Origin: an uncultured Collinsella sp.
Lineage (GTDB): Bacteria > Actinomycetota > Coriobacteriia > Coriobacteriales > Coriobacteriaceae
Assembly (NCBI GenBank): GCA_958423535.1
Contig: CATZRJ010000017.1
Location: 1 to 36,708, forward strand
Length of the DNA stretch: 36,708 nucleotides
Reading direction: 5' to 3'
Each line of letters opens with the position of its first letter. Within the stretch, counting starts at the first letter, position 1. Positions 1 through 7,416 of the stretch are shown here, piece by piece. The notes beneath the pieces are model-generated. The model saw only the letters and a program-made list of their open reading frames with translations, was not told the origin of the DNA and did not search any database. Made by a program: the position numbers and the translations under genes.

Positions 1-162
1 TCAGGGAATTGTAATTGATGGTGAAGGTTCAAAGGTTATTTGCAAAGACTAATTTAAAATTCCAGTTTGCTGCACTCGTTCCTAGCAGGGTTTGGGGCAG
101 GAGGGGCGCAAGAGACGGGAGGGCCTTGTACGCGTTCCTGCGCGAGGACCGCGGGGAGGGAC
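1..162. other. Non-coding flank, no gene recognised
   Basis: The first 80 bases are AT-richer than the rest of the window and the following 80 are very GC-rich. Short open frames exist on both strands, but none has a ribosome binding site or a recognisable protein. The stretch ends abruptly where recombinase-like coding sequence begins, so it may be on the far side of an old recombination junction. This is inference. Confidence 0.4.
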
Positions 163-321
163 TGCCTGGGTACGGCACCTGTCAACTCGGTCTACGTCTT
201 TGATGACCGGGTCGTACTCAATATCAACTTCACGGATGATGCCAAAACGGTCACCCGTGAGGAAGTGTTGGATTCGAGTGCTGTGGACAATGTTCCAGCA
301 TGCTGGGATCGAACTCGCTAG
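163..321 (+). pseudogene. Relic of the C-terminal end of a large serine recombinase
   Basis: In the frame ending at the TAG at 319-321, the peptide from about 181 reads VNSVYVFDDRVVLNINF and then TDDAKTVTREEV. This matches what I know of the extreme C-terminus of phage- and element-type serine recombinases, where a beta-strand segment of the form (V)NxVYVxDDRVVLxxNF precedes a KTVTxxEV stretch. Sequence upstream of position 178 in this frame shows no recombinase character, and no catalytic resolvase domain is present. Only about 45 residues survive, so this is a broken end of a mobile-element gene. Its last 70 bases run antisense through the 3' end of the DUF523 gene. The assignment is from pattern memory and the 5' boundary is approximate. 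Confidence 0.5.
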
Positions 322-742
322 CCGGAATCACACGGTACCCGTGGCGCAGGAGCAGGTCGACGAAAACACCGTTGCCCGCGGTGAGCGTACCGCTAAAGGT
401 GCCGTCGTAGATGTGACCCGCACCGCACGAGGGGCTGCGGTCCTGAAGGATGCACGCGACTATCTCTTCCGGTCCGCCCGCCTGCTCGCACATATCGAGC
501 GCACGTTGGGCACCCAGGCGAAATTCGCGATCAACCGAGATGCCCTCGCAGGTACGAACCTCGCCGTTCACAATCTCGGACGGCTTGCGCGGCGTGGGAA
601 GACCCCCAAAGACCTCAGGACACACCAAGAGGACCTCGGTCCCCGTGCGCTCGCAGGCCTCGACCAACTCTCGATGATAGTTGTCGAGCCCGTTATACTT
701 GCAGCTCTCGCCCATCAAGCCGGCACTTACCACGATCTTCAT
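251..742 (-). CDS. DUF523 family protein
   Basis: A 163-residue cytoplasmic protein of unknown biochemical role. DUF523 hallmarks are visible: an N-terminal SAGLMGESCKYNG block, CPEVFGGLPTPRKPSEI at about residues 42-58, a DREFRLGA segment, and QDRSPSCGAGHIYDGTFSG near residue 103. The family's first block usually reads SACLLG followed by CRYDG; here the first cysteine is glycine, while the second cysteine and the SPSCG cysteine remain. The ATG at 742 is preferred because GGGAGAG lies about six bases upstream. A TTG two codons earlier is too close to that site. The gene is downstream of ftsH in the same direction but separated from it by a terminator. Its last 20 or so codons overlap the recombinase relic on the other strand, so the C-terminus may have been altered by insertion. 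Confidence 0.85.
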   Translation of the reverse strand: MKIVVSAGLMGESCKYNGLDNYHRELVEACERTGTEVLLVCPEVFGGLPTPRKPSEIVNGEVRTCEGISVDREFRLGAQRALDMCEQAGGPEEIVACILQDRSPSCGAGHIYDGTFSGTLTAGNGVFVDLLLRHGYRVIPASEFDPSMLEHCPQHSNPTLPHG

Positions 743-760
743 ATACAACTCTCCCTACGC

Positions 761-797
761 AAAACGCCCCATTTGAGATGGACACTCAAATGGGGCG
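761..797 (-). terminator. Rho-independent terminator after ftsH
   Basis: A perfect 13-bp stem (CGCCCCATTTGAG at 765-777 paired with 785-797) closes a 7-base loop. On the minus strand it is followed by TTTTGC. It lies about 20 bases past the ftsH stop and just upstream of the DUF523 ribosome binding site, so it should end ftsH transcripts. Confidence 0.88.
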
Positions 798-818
798 ATT
801 GAGACTGCGCAACCAGTA

Positions 819-2726
819 TTACTGCTGCTTCGGCATCAGCGGATTCTCGCGCGTGAGGAGATTCATAAACTCCTCGCCCGTGATCGTCTCCTTCTTGTAC
901 AGATAACGAGCCAGCTCGTGGAGCTTGAACTTGTTCTCCTTCAGGATCTGCAGAGCGCGGTCGTGCGCGTCCTCGATCAGCTTGGCGACAATTGCGTCCA
1001 CGCGCTCGGCCGTACCGGGGGCGCAGGTGAGCGACGTGTCCTGGTTGAGATACGCATTCTGCACGGTACCGAGCGCCATCATGCCAAACTCATCGGACAT
1101 ACCAAAGCGCGTCACCATGTTGCGGGCGAGCTTGGTGGCCTGCTCGATATCGTTGGCGGCGCCGGTCGTCATCTCACCAAAGATGAGCTCCTCGGCGGCA
1201 CGTCCGCCGCAGTAGACGGCGAGCTTGTCCAGGACCTCCTGGCGTGTGGTCAGGAAGCGCTCATCCTCCTCAACCTGCATGGTATAGCCCAGAGCGCCGC
1301 TCGTGCGCGGCACGATGGTAATCTTGGTGACCGGCGCAGACCCCTTCTGGCGGGCGGCAACGATAGCATGGCCGATCTCGTGGTAGGAAACGACCTGCTT
1401 CTCGTGGTCGGACAGCACCGTGGACTTACGCTGCTGTCCGGCGATAACGACCTCCACCGACTCCTCAAAATCGTCCTGCGTGGCACGCTTGCGCCCCTCG
1501 CGGACGGCACGTAGGGCGCCCTCGTTGATGATGTTGGCCAGGTCGGCGCCCGAGGCGCCGGGCGTGGCGCGGGCAATCGCGGACAGGTCGATCGGCGGCT
1601 GCGTCTTCACGCTCTTCGCATGCAGCTCGAGGATGTTCTTACGGCCGGTCAGGTCGGGCAGCTCGACGGGGATGCGGCGGTCAAAACGACCGGGGCGCAG
1701 CAAGGCCGGGTCAAGGCTGTCGGGGCGGTTGGTAGCGGCGAGGACGACGATGCCCTTGTGGTTATCGAAGCCGTCCATCTCGGTCAGCAACTGGTTGAGC
1801 GTTTGCTCGCGCTCGTCGTTGCCGCTAAAGCCGCCGCCGTCACGCTTTTTGCCGATGGTATCGATCTCGTCGATAAACACAATGCACGGGGCCTTTTCCT
1901 TGGCCTGCTTAAACAGGTCGCGAACCTTGGCGGCGCCGCGGCCGACAAACATCTCGACGAACTCAGAACCCGAAATGCTAAAGAACGGAACGCCCGCCTC
2001 ACCGGCAACGGCCTTGGCGAGCAGGGTTTTACCGGTACCCGGAGGGCCGACAAGGAGGGCACCGCGCGGCAGCTTGGCGCCAATTTCCTCGTAGCGCTGC
2101 GGCTTCTCCAGAAAGTCGACGACCTCCTTAAGGGATTCCTTGGCCTCTTCCTGGCCTGCAACATCCTTAAAGGTCACGCCCACATCTTTGGAGGCGATAA
2201 CGCGAGCGCCGGACTTACCCAGTCCGCCGCCGCCAAAGCCACCACCGCCAAAGTTCATCGACGGACCGTCATCGCCCATGGCCTTCTTCATACGGCGGTT
2301 GAGCCACCAGCCGATGAGGAAGAAAATCGCCATGGGAAGAATGAGGGTGAGCAGGTAGTAGGTCATCAGACCCGAGTTCTTATCGGGAACGACCGACTCA
2401 AGCGAGGCGCCAGATTCAAGCACGCGATCGGTAAAGCCCGCATCATTCGGCACACCGGTCGTCTTGTAGGCGATGTTCTCGTCCTCGCCCTTCTTGGTGT
2501 AATAAATCGTGTAATCGTCCGTGTTGTACTCAACCTTGTCAACGCTCTTCTTATCGAGCGCTTTGACAAACGTCGAGTAATCGGTCTTCGTAATCTGCTG
2601 CGTGTGACCGATGTTGGGGAACAGAACGGTCGAGAGCACGAGGTAGACGACGAAGGCGATGAGCACGTAGAGGATCATATTCCGTCTACGTTTGTTGTCA
2701 TCCATCTCCATCTGCTTGAACTCCAT
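819..2726 (-). CDS. ftsH: ATP-dependent zinc metalloprotease FtsH
   Basis: A membrane-anchored AAA+ protease that extracts and degrades membrane and regulatory proteins. The 635-residue protein has two N-terminal membrane segments (about 17-37 and 120-141) flanking a short extracytoplasmic FtsH domain. A glycine-rich linker follows (158-170), then the AAA module with Walker A GPPGTGKT at 227-234 and Walker B FIDEID near 284. The second region of homology ATNRPDSLDPALLRPGRFDRR is present, and the zinc site HEIGH is at 449-453. A distal Asp in the GAANDI motif is the likely third zinc ligand. Length is normal for the family. The start at 2726 has only a weak upstream purine stretch; ATGs at codons 6 and 8 are alternatives that leave the fold unchanged. 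It is divergent from the CobO-like gene. Confidence 0.97.
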   Translation of the reverse strand: MEFKQMEMDDNKRRRNMILYVLIAFVVYLVLSTVLFPNIGHTQQITKTDYSTFVKALDKKSVDKVEYNTDDYTIYYTKKGEDENIAYKTTGVPNDAGFTDRVLESGASLESVVPDKNSGLMTYYLLTLILPMAIFFLIGWWLNRRMKKAMGDDGPSMNFGGGGFGGGGLGKSGARVIASKDVGVTFKDVAGQEEAKESLKEVVDFLEKPQRYEEIGAKLPRGALLVGPPGTGKTLLAKAVAGEAGVPFFSISGSEFVEMFVGRGAAKVRDLFKQAKEKAPCIVFIDEIDTIGKKRDGGGFSGNDEREQTLNQLLTEMDGFDNHKGIVVLAATNRPDSLDPALLRPGRFDRRIPVELPDLTGRKNILELHAKSVKTQPPIDLSAIARATPGASGADLANIINEGALRAVREGRKRATQDDFEESVEVVIAGQQRKSTVLSDHEKQVVSYHEIGHAIVAARQKGSAPVTKITIVPRTSGALGYTMQVEEDERFLTTRQEVLDKLAVYCGGRAAEELIFGEMTTGAANDIEQATKLARNMVTRFGMSDEFGMMALGTVQNAYLNQDTSLTCAPGTAERVDAIVAKLIEDAHDRALQILKENKFKLHELARYLYKKETITGEEFMNLLTRENPLMPKQQ

Positions 2727-2803
2727 CTACTGGGGTTGATAATGCTAACTAGAATACCCAACCCGGACGGCGATAAACCGACGACGGGCACGAAAGGACA
2801 GAG

Positions 2804-3289
2804 ATGGCATCACTTGAAGTCGGCAAGGTTCAGATCTATACGGGCGACGGCAAGGGCAAAACCACGGCTGCGCTGGGATTGGCGATGCGCGCCAAAGGTT
2901 ATGGGCTCGACGTACTCATGCTGCAGTTTGCCAAGAAGCTGCACTGCGCCGAGCACGACGCCGCGCCGCGCCTGGGACTGCGCATTGTACAGGCCGATCG
3001 CGACACACCCGAGGCCTGCGCCGAGCAGATCATGGAGCTCGCACGCGAGCAGATATCACAGGTCGACGTTCTGATTTTGGACGAACTCGGCGAAGCGATG
3101 CGCCGCGGATTCGTGACGCGCGAGGATGTGGAGGGGCTGATCGCGCTGAAGCCTGCCACCACGGAGCTCGTGCTCACCGGCCGCGGGCTGCTGCCTCTCG
3201 CGGACCTCGCCGACCTAGTCACCGAAATGCGCCCCGTCAAACACTACTTCGACGAAGGCCTCCTAGCCCGTCAAGGCATCGAATACTAA
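2804..3289 (+). CDS. cobO: CobO/BtuR-type corrinoid adenosyltransferase
   Basis: Predicted cob(I)yrinic acid a,c-diamide (corrinoid) adenosyltransferase, which transfers adenosyl from ATP to Co(I) corrinoids in the cytoplasm. The 161-residue protein has the family's unusual P-loop GDGKGKTT at 14-21, a Walker-B-like DVLILDELGEA segment, and ATTELVLTGR. It ends EMRPVKHYFDEGLLARQGIEY-like, matching the family's terminal KH-Y-G-AxxGIEx motif. AAAGGA lies about seven bases before the ATG at 2804. It is shorter than classical CobO (about 190-200), lacking most of the N-terminal extension. No other cobalamin gene is nearby, so it may serve salvage or load adenosylcobalamin enzymes encoded elsewhere. 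A role outside corrinoids cannot be excluded from sequence alone. Confidence 0.85.
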   Translation: MASLEVGKVQIYTGDGKGKTTAALGLAMRAKGYGLDVLMLQFAKKLHCAEHDAAPRLGLRIVQADRDTPEACAEQIMELAREQISQVDVLILDELGEAMRRGFVTREDVEGLIALKPATTELVLTGRGLLPLADLADLVTEMRPVKHYFDEGLLARQGIEY

Positions 3290-3300
3290 ATGATCCAAAA

Positions 3301-3364
3301 GGGACGGAGGAAAACGGATCATCGACATCAAGACGGAGAGAAATGATCCTTTTTCCTCCGTCTC
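3301..3364. repeat. Long imperfect inverted repeat, probable bidirectional terminator
   Basis: The arms at 3301-3322 (containing GACGGAGGAAAACGGATCAT) and 3343-3364 are reverse complements over about 22 bp with two mismatches, around a 20-base loop. Outer TGATCC and GGATCA boxes at about 3290 and 3369 form a second, nested dyad. It sits between the convergent cobO and MATE genes, where it can terminate both. The mirrored GGATCAT/TCCTCC modules resemble a dispersed intergenic repeat rather than a simple terminator, which is inference. Confidence 0.7.
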
Positions 3365-3374
3365 ATACGGATCA

Positions 3375-4724
3375 TTAGGCGGTGGCGCGGCCGAGCCAGT
3401 TGCCGCTATGGTGGTAGATGGTGAACATCGTGGCGGTGATGAGCCAGGTTACAGGGTAGACCAGCAGCAGGTGCTCAAGCGACGGATCGAACGGCATAAT
3501 CGCAAACACCCAGATCACCCTGAGCACGACGGTGCCAAAAATCGTGAGCAGCATGGGCTGCAAGCTCACGCCGGCACCACGAATGGAGCCCGACGCGTTC
3601 TCGATAATCGAGAAAATCGCGTAGAACGGCGCAATGAAATGAAGAATCGTCGTGGTATACGCCGAAATCGAAGCATCGTCGACAAACAGACGCGACAACG
3701 GACCCGAGAATACCAGCAGCACGGCAGACAGGCCGCCAATGAGCATAAACGACAGCACGAGCGACGTATGGTAGCCCTTGCGCATGCGCTCGTAGTTGCG
3801 CGCGCCAAAGTTCTGTGCCGAGAACGTGGTGATCGACACGCCAAGCGCCTCGGTAACCATCCAGACGATGCCATCCAAGCGGCCCGAAAGACCCCACGCC
3901 GTGGTGACATCGGCACCAAACGAATTGACCGACACCTGAATCAAAACGTTGGAAATCGAATACGCAGCAGACTGAAAGCCAAGCGGCAGACCACACGAGA
4001 TCATGCTCTTGCAAATGCCAGGATCAATGCCGAGTTTGGACAGTGAAAGCCGCCACGCACCCGGTGCGTGCATCATGCGAATCACGATCATCGTGGCGTT
4101 GGAGCAAATGGTCAGCGCCACCGCGATGCCGCAGCCCAGCGCCTCCATATGAAGCACGGCAACAAAGATGACATCCAGCACCGCATTAACAAGGCAGCCG
4201 GAAGCGATGATCACAGCAGGCCCGCGCGTGTCGCCCACGGCGCGCAGCAGTGCCGTTCCCATATTGAGCAGCAGCGCCGCAACCATGGCGGCAAAATAGC
4301 AACGAGCATATGCCACGCCCTCGGCCAATAGTTCATGCGGCGTGTTCATAAGTACCAGCATGGGCTCAACGAACACTATGCCAAGAATCGAGAAAACGAT
4401 ACCGCCCACCAGCGCGAGCGTCATGGCCGTATGGACCGAACGGCTCAGTCGCTCATCATCGTGCTGACCAAAATACTGACCGGTAATGACCGCGCAGCCG
4501 GCGCCGACGCCAACGCAAAAGCCAATGCAGAGCTCGGTGAGCACCATCGTAGCTTGAATGCCACCTAGCGCGAGCTTGCCGCCAAACTGGCCGACGATAT
4601 AGGTACCGATAAGCGTGTAGGCCTGCTGAAAAAACGAACTAAAAAAGATGGGAACGCACAGCGAAAGCAGCTGCTGCCAAATAACACCCTGCGTTACATC
4701 GATAGCCGTAGATTTCTTAGCCAC
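3375..4724 (-). CDS. MATE family multidrug/toxin exporter
   Basis: A multi-pass inner-membrane antiporter of the MATE family (NorM/DinF type), expected to expel cationic drugs or metabolites using a Na+ or H+ gradient. About 12 hydrophobic segments are visible. The N-terminal QGVIWQQLLSLCVPIFFSSF region and the family-typical QAYTLIGTYIVGQFGG segment follow the usual layout. A second half restarts near ISCGLPLGFQSAAYSISNV. GTG at 4724 (VAKKSTAIDVTQ) is preferred because GGGGAGG lies four to five bases upstream. A TTG at 4757 would add 11 residues without a good binding site. The substrate cannot be read from sequence. It stands alone as a transcription unit, converging on cobO. Confidence 0.9.
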   Translation of the reverse strand: MAKKSTAIDVTQGVIWQQLLSLCVPIFFSSFFQQAYTLIGTYIVGQFGGKLALGGIQATMVLTELCIGFCVGVGAGCAVITGQYFGQHDDERLSRSVHTAMTLALVGGIVFSILGIVFVEPMLVLMNTPHELLAEGVAYARCYFAAMVAALLLNMGTALLRAVGDTRGPAVIIASGCLVNAVLDVIFVAVLHMEALGCGIAVALTICSNATMIVIRMMHAPGAWRLSLSKLGIDPGICKSMISCGLPLGFQSAAYSISNVLIQVSVNSFGADVTTAWGLSGRLDGIVWMVTEALGVSITTFSAQNFGARNYERMRKGYHTSLVLSFMLIGGLSAVLLVFSGPLSRLFVDDASISAYTTTILHFIAPFYAIFSIIENASGSIRGAGVSLQPMLLTIFGTVVLRVIWVFAIMPFDPSLEHLLLVYPVTWLITATMFTIYHHSGNWLGRATA

Positions 4725-4773
4725 ACGCCCTCCCCAAAAGCGTACGTCAACCGACAAAACAGTAATTAAAGAC

Positions 4774-4793
4774 CTAAGCTAATAGCAGCTTAG
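4774..4793 (-). terminator. Weak hairpin between methylase and MATE genes
   Basis: CTAAGCT at 4774-4780 pairs with AGCTTAG at 4787-4793 around a 6-base loop. On the minus strand it is followed by TCTTTAATT. It may terminate the upstream methylase transcript or be an operator in the MATE promoter. The stem is short. Confidence 0.4.
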
Positions 4794-4849
4794 CACCGAC
4801 CGACGTCGACCGAAACACCCCGAGTCAGAGCCCGGTGCAAACTATCTGC

Positions 4850-5773
4850 CTAGTGATACAGCCCCGGCTGGTAGTGATACTCGTTGCTCACGTGCGGGCA
4901 CAGCTGCCAAAAGGCGACGGCACTCGCCGCTGCCACGTTAAGCGAATCGACCCCGTGCGCCATCGGAATGCGCACGGCCCGGTCGCAGCCCGCGATAGTC
5001 TTGGCACCCAGGCCGGCACCCTCGGTACCCATAAAGATTGCCAGGCGGTCAATCTCCTGCAGCACGGGATCGTCCAGCGATACGGAATCGTCCGTCAATG
5101 CCATGGCAGCACAAGAAAAACCGGCTTCGTGCAGTGCCGCCAGGCCATCGTGCGGCCACACGCGAGCCTCGCTGCCAATGCGCGTCCACGGCACCTGAAA
5201 CACCGTGCCCATGCTCACGCGGGCCGAGCGACGGTACAGCGGGTCGCAGCACGTAGGGCTGACCAAAATACCGTCAACGTTCAATGCGGCCGCCGAACGG
5301 AAAATCGCGCCCACATTGGTATGGTCGACAATACCCTCGAGCACGCACACGCGCACCGGGCGCTCGCCCGCCGCCTCGACGACGCCACCCAAGAACTCAT
5401 CAACCGGAATCTGCCGCGGGCGACGAAACGCCGCGAGCGCACCGCGCGTCACGTTAAAGCCCGTCAATTGCTCCATGAGCTCCATGGAGGCAACGAACAC
5501 AGGAACCGGACCTGCGCCCTCGCGCACAACCAGGCGCTCAAACAGCGGCATCATCTGATCGAGCCAGCGTTCGCCCAAAAGAAAGCTCAACGGCTGGTAT
5601 CCGGCACGCACCGCGCGCTCGATAACCTTGGCACTCTCAGCGATAAAGATACCCTTTTGGGGCTCCAGCACGCAGCGAAGCTCGCGCTCGGTCAGTCGCA
5701 CGTAGGCGTCGAGCCGCTCATCCGTAAGCGAATCGATTCGCAGAACCTCAACGGCATCAGTCATAGCAGCCAA
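4850..5773 (-). CDS. SpoU/TrmH family RNA 2'-O-methyltransferase
   Basis: An S-adenosylmethionine-dependent methylase that modifies the ribose 2'-OH of a tRNA or rRNA nucleotide. In the 307-residue protein the C-terminal SPOUT domain shows all three motifs: motif 1 EGIVDHTNVGAIFRSA near residues 175-190, motif 2 FMGTEGAGLG, and motif 3 IPMAHGVDSLNVAAASAV, which form the trefoil knot. The N-terminal part (about 1-125) with ECxLEPQKGIFIAESAKVIERA-like sequence fits the substrate-binding domain. TTG at 5773 is preferred since AGAAGG lies seven bases upstream; the ATG three codons later is too far from it. The exact target RNA is unknown. It follows folA in the same direction with a roughly 100-base gap. 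Confidence 0.88.
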   Translation of the reverse strand: MAAMTDAVEVLRIDSLTDERLDAYVRLTERELRCVLEPQKGIFIAESAKVIERAVRAGYQPLSFLLGERWLDQMMPLFERLVVREGAGPVPVFVASMELMEQLTGFNVTRGALAAFRRPRQIPVDEFLGGVVEAAGERPVRVCVLEGIVDHTNVGAIFRSAAALNVDGILVSPTCCDPLYRRSARVSMGTVFQVPWTRIGSEARVWPHDGLAALHEAGFSCAAMALTDDSVSLDDPVLQEIDRLAIFMGTEGAGLGAKTIAGCDRAVRIPMAHGVDSLNVAAASAVAFWQLCPHVSNEYHYQPGLYH

Positions 5774-5810
5774 CCCGCACCCTTCTTAACAGCACATCTA
5801 TACCAAACGA

Positions 5811-5829
5811 GGCGACGCGAAGCGCCGCC
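5811..5829 (-). terminator. GC hairpin downstream of folA
   Basis: Read on the minus strand, GGCGGCGC and GCGUCGCC fold around UUC with one G-U pair. The following TCGTTTGG is only weakly U-rich. It lies about 45 bases past the folA stop and could end the thyA-folA transcript. Confidence 0.35.
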
Positions 5830-5873
5830 CCATGCATTCAATCAACCCGATAATACCGTTCACGCTAGGCGAT

Positions 5874-6392
5874 TCACGCCTCAACGCGACGATATGTCAC
5901 GAACTCATAATCGAGACCCTCGTCACCCTCGCCCGCGGCAATCGTGGCAACCCCGCCAGCCTGCGAAACTTCCCATGCAGGATCGGCGTCCAAATTGGGA
6001 AAATACGTGTCCACGGGATGGACGCAGTGGTTATGCGTGACCTCGGCCTCCACGCAGTACGGCAAAAACTGCCGATAGACATCGCCACCACCGATCACCC
6101 AGGCAACGGGCTCATCGGCAACCGCGGCGAGCGCCTCGTCGATACTATGCACCACGTCGACGCCCTCGGGAGCAAAGCTCTCGTCGCGGGTGAGCACGAT
6201 ATTGCGACGGTTCTTGAGCGGACGCCCGCCGGGAAAACTCAGCAGGGTCTTGCGCCCCATAATAACCGGGCAACCTTTGGTGCACGCCACAAAATGGCGC
6301 ATGTCGGCGCGATTGGACACCACCATGTCGCCCTCGCACCCAATGCCCCAGTCGTCACAAACGGCGACGATAGCAGATAGCTTACACGTCAT
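5874..6392 (-). CDS. folA: Dihydrofolate reductase
   Basis: Reduces dihydrofolate to tetrahydrofolate with NADPH in the cytoplasm, replenishing the cofactor oxidised by ThyA. The 172-residue protein shows the N-terminal SAIVAVCDDWGIG strand-turn and RADMRHFVACT, whose Asp matches the catalytic acid. PVIMGRKTLLSFPGGRPL and NIVLTRD form the NADPH-binding face, followed by WVIGGGDVYRQFLPY. ATG at 6392 is favoured by TAGGTGG five bases upstream; a GTG at 6401 lies within that site. The thyA stop codon (6402-6404) lies ten bases before this ATG, so the two genes are tightly coupled and make one functional unit. Confidence 0.96.
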   Translation of the reverse strand: MTCKLSAIVAVCDDWGIGCEGDMVVSNRADMRHFVACTKGCPVIMGRKTLLSFPGGRPLKNRRNIVLTRDESFAPEGVDVVHSIDEALAAVADEPVAWVIGGGDVYRQFLPYCVEAEVTHNHCVHPVDTYFPNLDADPAWEVSQAGGVATIAAGEGDEGLDYEFVTYRRVEA

Positions 6393-6401
6393 GAGCGCCA
6401 C

Positions 6402-7250
6402 CTACACTGCAATGGGAATGTTCTTGACCTGCGGGCCGTGCTCGTAGCCCTCGACGATCAGGTCGTCAGTCGTAAACGCGTAGAAATCGTGCACGTCGGG
6501 ATTAAGCGTTACCTTGGGCGCAGCAAACTGGGGACGCTCGATAAGCTCGCGGACGATATCGACATGACGGTCGTAAATGTGGGCATCGGCAATCACATGC
6601 AGCAGCTCACCGGGAATCATATCGACCGACTGCGCGACCATCATCAGCAAGATGGCGTACTGGCACACGTTCCAGTTGTTCGCGGCCAAAATGTCCTGGC
6701 TGCGCTGGTTGAGAATCATGTTGAGTGTGGGTTTATCGTCCTGCGGGCGCTGCGTGACGTTATAGGTCACGCCGTAAGCGCATGGATACAGGTGCATCTC
6801 GGACAGGTCGCTAAACACGTACGTGTTAGTCATGATGCGGCGGCTGTACGGCGTATGCTTAAGGTCGTACAGCACGCGATCCATCTGGTCGAAGTCACCC
6901 TCGGCATAATGGCTCTTCTGCCCAATCTGGTACCCGTAGGCCTTACCGATGGAGCCGGTCTCATCGGCCCACTCGTCCCAAATATGGCTGTTGAGGTCAT
7001 GGACATTATTGGACTTCTTTTGATAGATCCACAGGATCTCGTCCATGGCAGACTTAAGCGCCGTGCGGCGCAGCGTGAGCGCGGGGAACTCCTCGCGCAG
7101 GTCATAGCGTGCCGTAACGCCAAAGTTTTTAATGGTATAGGCAGGGGTGCCGTCCTCCCACACCGGACGGACCTTTTGGCCCTCGGTGGTGGTGCCATGG
7201 TCCAAAATATCGCGGCACATGGCTACAAACTGTTGATCAGCTTTGCTCAT
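6402..7250 (-). CDS. thyA: Thymidylate synthase
   Basis: Makes dTMP from dUMP, using methylene-tetrahydrofolate as carbon and hydride donor and yielding dihydrofolate for the downstream folA product. The 282-residue protein carries the catalytic cysteine in MHLYPCAYGVTYNV at about residue 157. The RRIMTN arginines bind phosphate, NQRSQDILAANNWNVCQYA is the folate/dUMP segment, and DAHIYDRHVDIVRELIER lies near the end. ATG at 7250 is chosen because a perfect AGGAGG lies five to six bases upstream; the longer open frame beyond it runs antisense into the divergent regulator gene and is not supported. The LYPCAYG form of the active-site loop differs from the LPPCH of E. coli but is seen in other anaerobes, to my knowledge. 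Confidence 0.97.
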   Translation of the reverse strand: MSKADQQFVAMCRDILDHGTTTEGQKVRPVWEDGTPAYTIKNFGVTARYDLREEFPALTLRRTALKSAMDEILWIYQKKSNNVHDLNSHIWDEWADETGSIGKAYGYQIGQKSHYAEGDFDQMDRVLYDLKHTPYSRRIMTNTYVFSDLSEMHLYPCAYGVTYNVTQRPQDDKPTLNMILNQRSQDILAANNWNVCQYAILLMMVAQSVDMIPGELLHVIADAHIYDRHVDIVRELIERPQFAAPKVTLNPDVHDFYAFTTDDLIVEGYEHGPQVKNIPIAV

Positions 7251-7284
7251 TGACCCTCCTGTCAGTCGCCTATAAGCGAGATTC

Positions 7285-7290
7285 ATTGTA
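7285..7290 (-). promoter_or_regulatory. Possible -10 element for thyA-folA
   Basis: TACAAT on the minus strand lies about 35 bases before the thyA start. No good -35 hexamer is found at the right distance, so the call is weak. Confidence 0.3.
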
Positions 7291-7337
7291 GCCCAGGCGC
7301 ACGCGGCCCCACAGCCCAAACATAAGCCCTCATTTTC

Positions 7338-7349
7338 TGACATATGCCA
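7338..7349. promoter_or_regulatory. Upstream operator-like site, TGACATATGCCA
   Basis: This near-palindrome matches the perfect palindrome at 7391-7402 in 11 of 12 bases. It sits 53 bp upstream (about five helical turns), just above the predicted -35 box of the DUF134-NifX gene. Two same-face sites spanning one promoter suggest co-operative binding by one repressor, plausibly the adjacent HTH protein itself. Confidence 0.6.
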
Positions 7350-7357
7350 AAAATGCC

Positions 7358-7385
7358 TTGCACGGTTCCGCTCGCGCGCTATCTT
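7358..7385 (+). promoter_or_regulatory. Promoter of the DUF134-NifX gene
   Basis: TTGCAC (7358-7363), a 16-base spacer and TATCTT (7380-7385) form a plausible sigma-70 promoter. The predicted start of transcription falls at the edge of the palindrome 7391-7402, leaving a leader of about 25 bases. Confidence 0.55.
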
Positions 7386-7389
7386 ATTG

Positions 7390-7403
7390 CTGACATATGT
7401 CAG
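7390..7403. promoter_or_regulatory. Perfect palindromic operator CTGACATATGTCAG
   Basis: A 14-bp perfect palindrome located at the predicted transcription start, 13 bases before the ATG of the DUF134-NifX gene and just ahead of its GGAG ribosome binding site. Protein bound here would block initiation. A second copy lies at 7338-7349. Confidence 0.7.
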
Positions 7404-7416
7404 ATTTGGAGAGTGT

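Noticed and set aside
15..203. Small plus-strand open frames at the window start
   Set aside because: No ribosome binding site and no protein similarity that I recognise. Only the recombinase-like tail in the 67-321 frame is kept.
4835..6040. A 401-codon plus-strand open frame across the methylase and folA
   Set aside because: It spans two well-supported minus-strand genes and the gap between them, and has an Arg/His/Ala-rich shadow composition.
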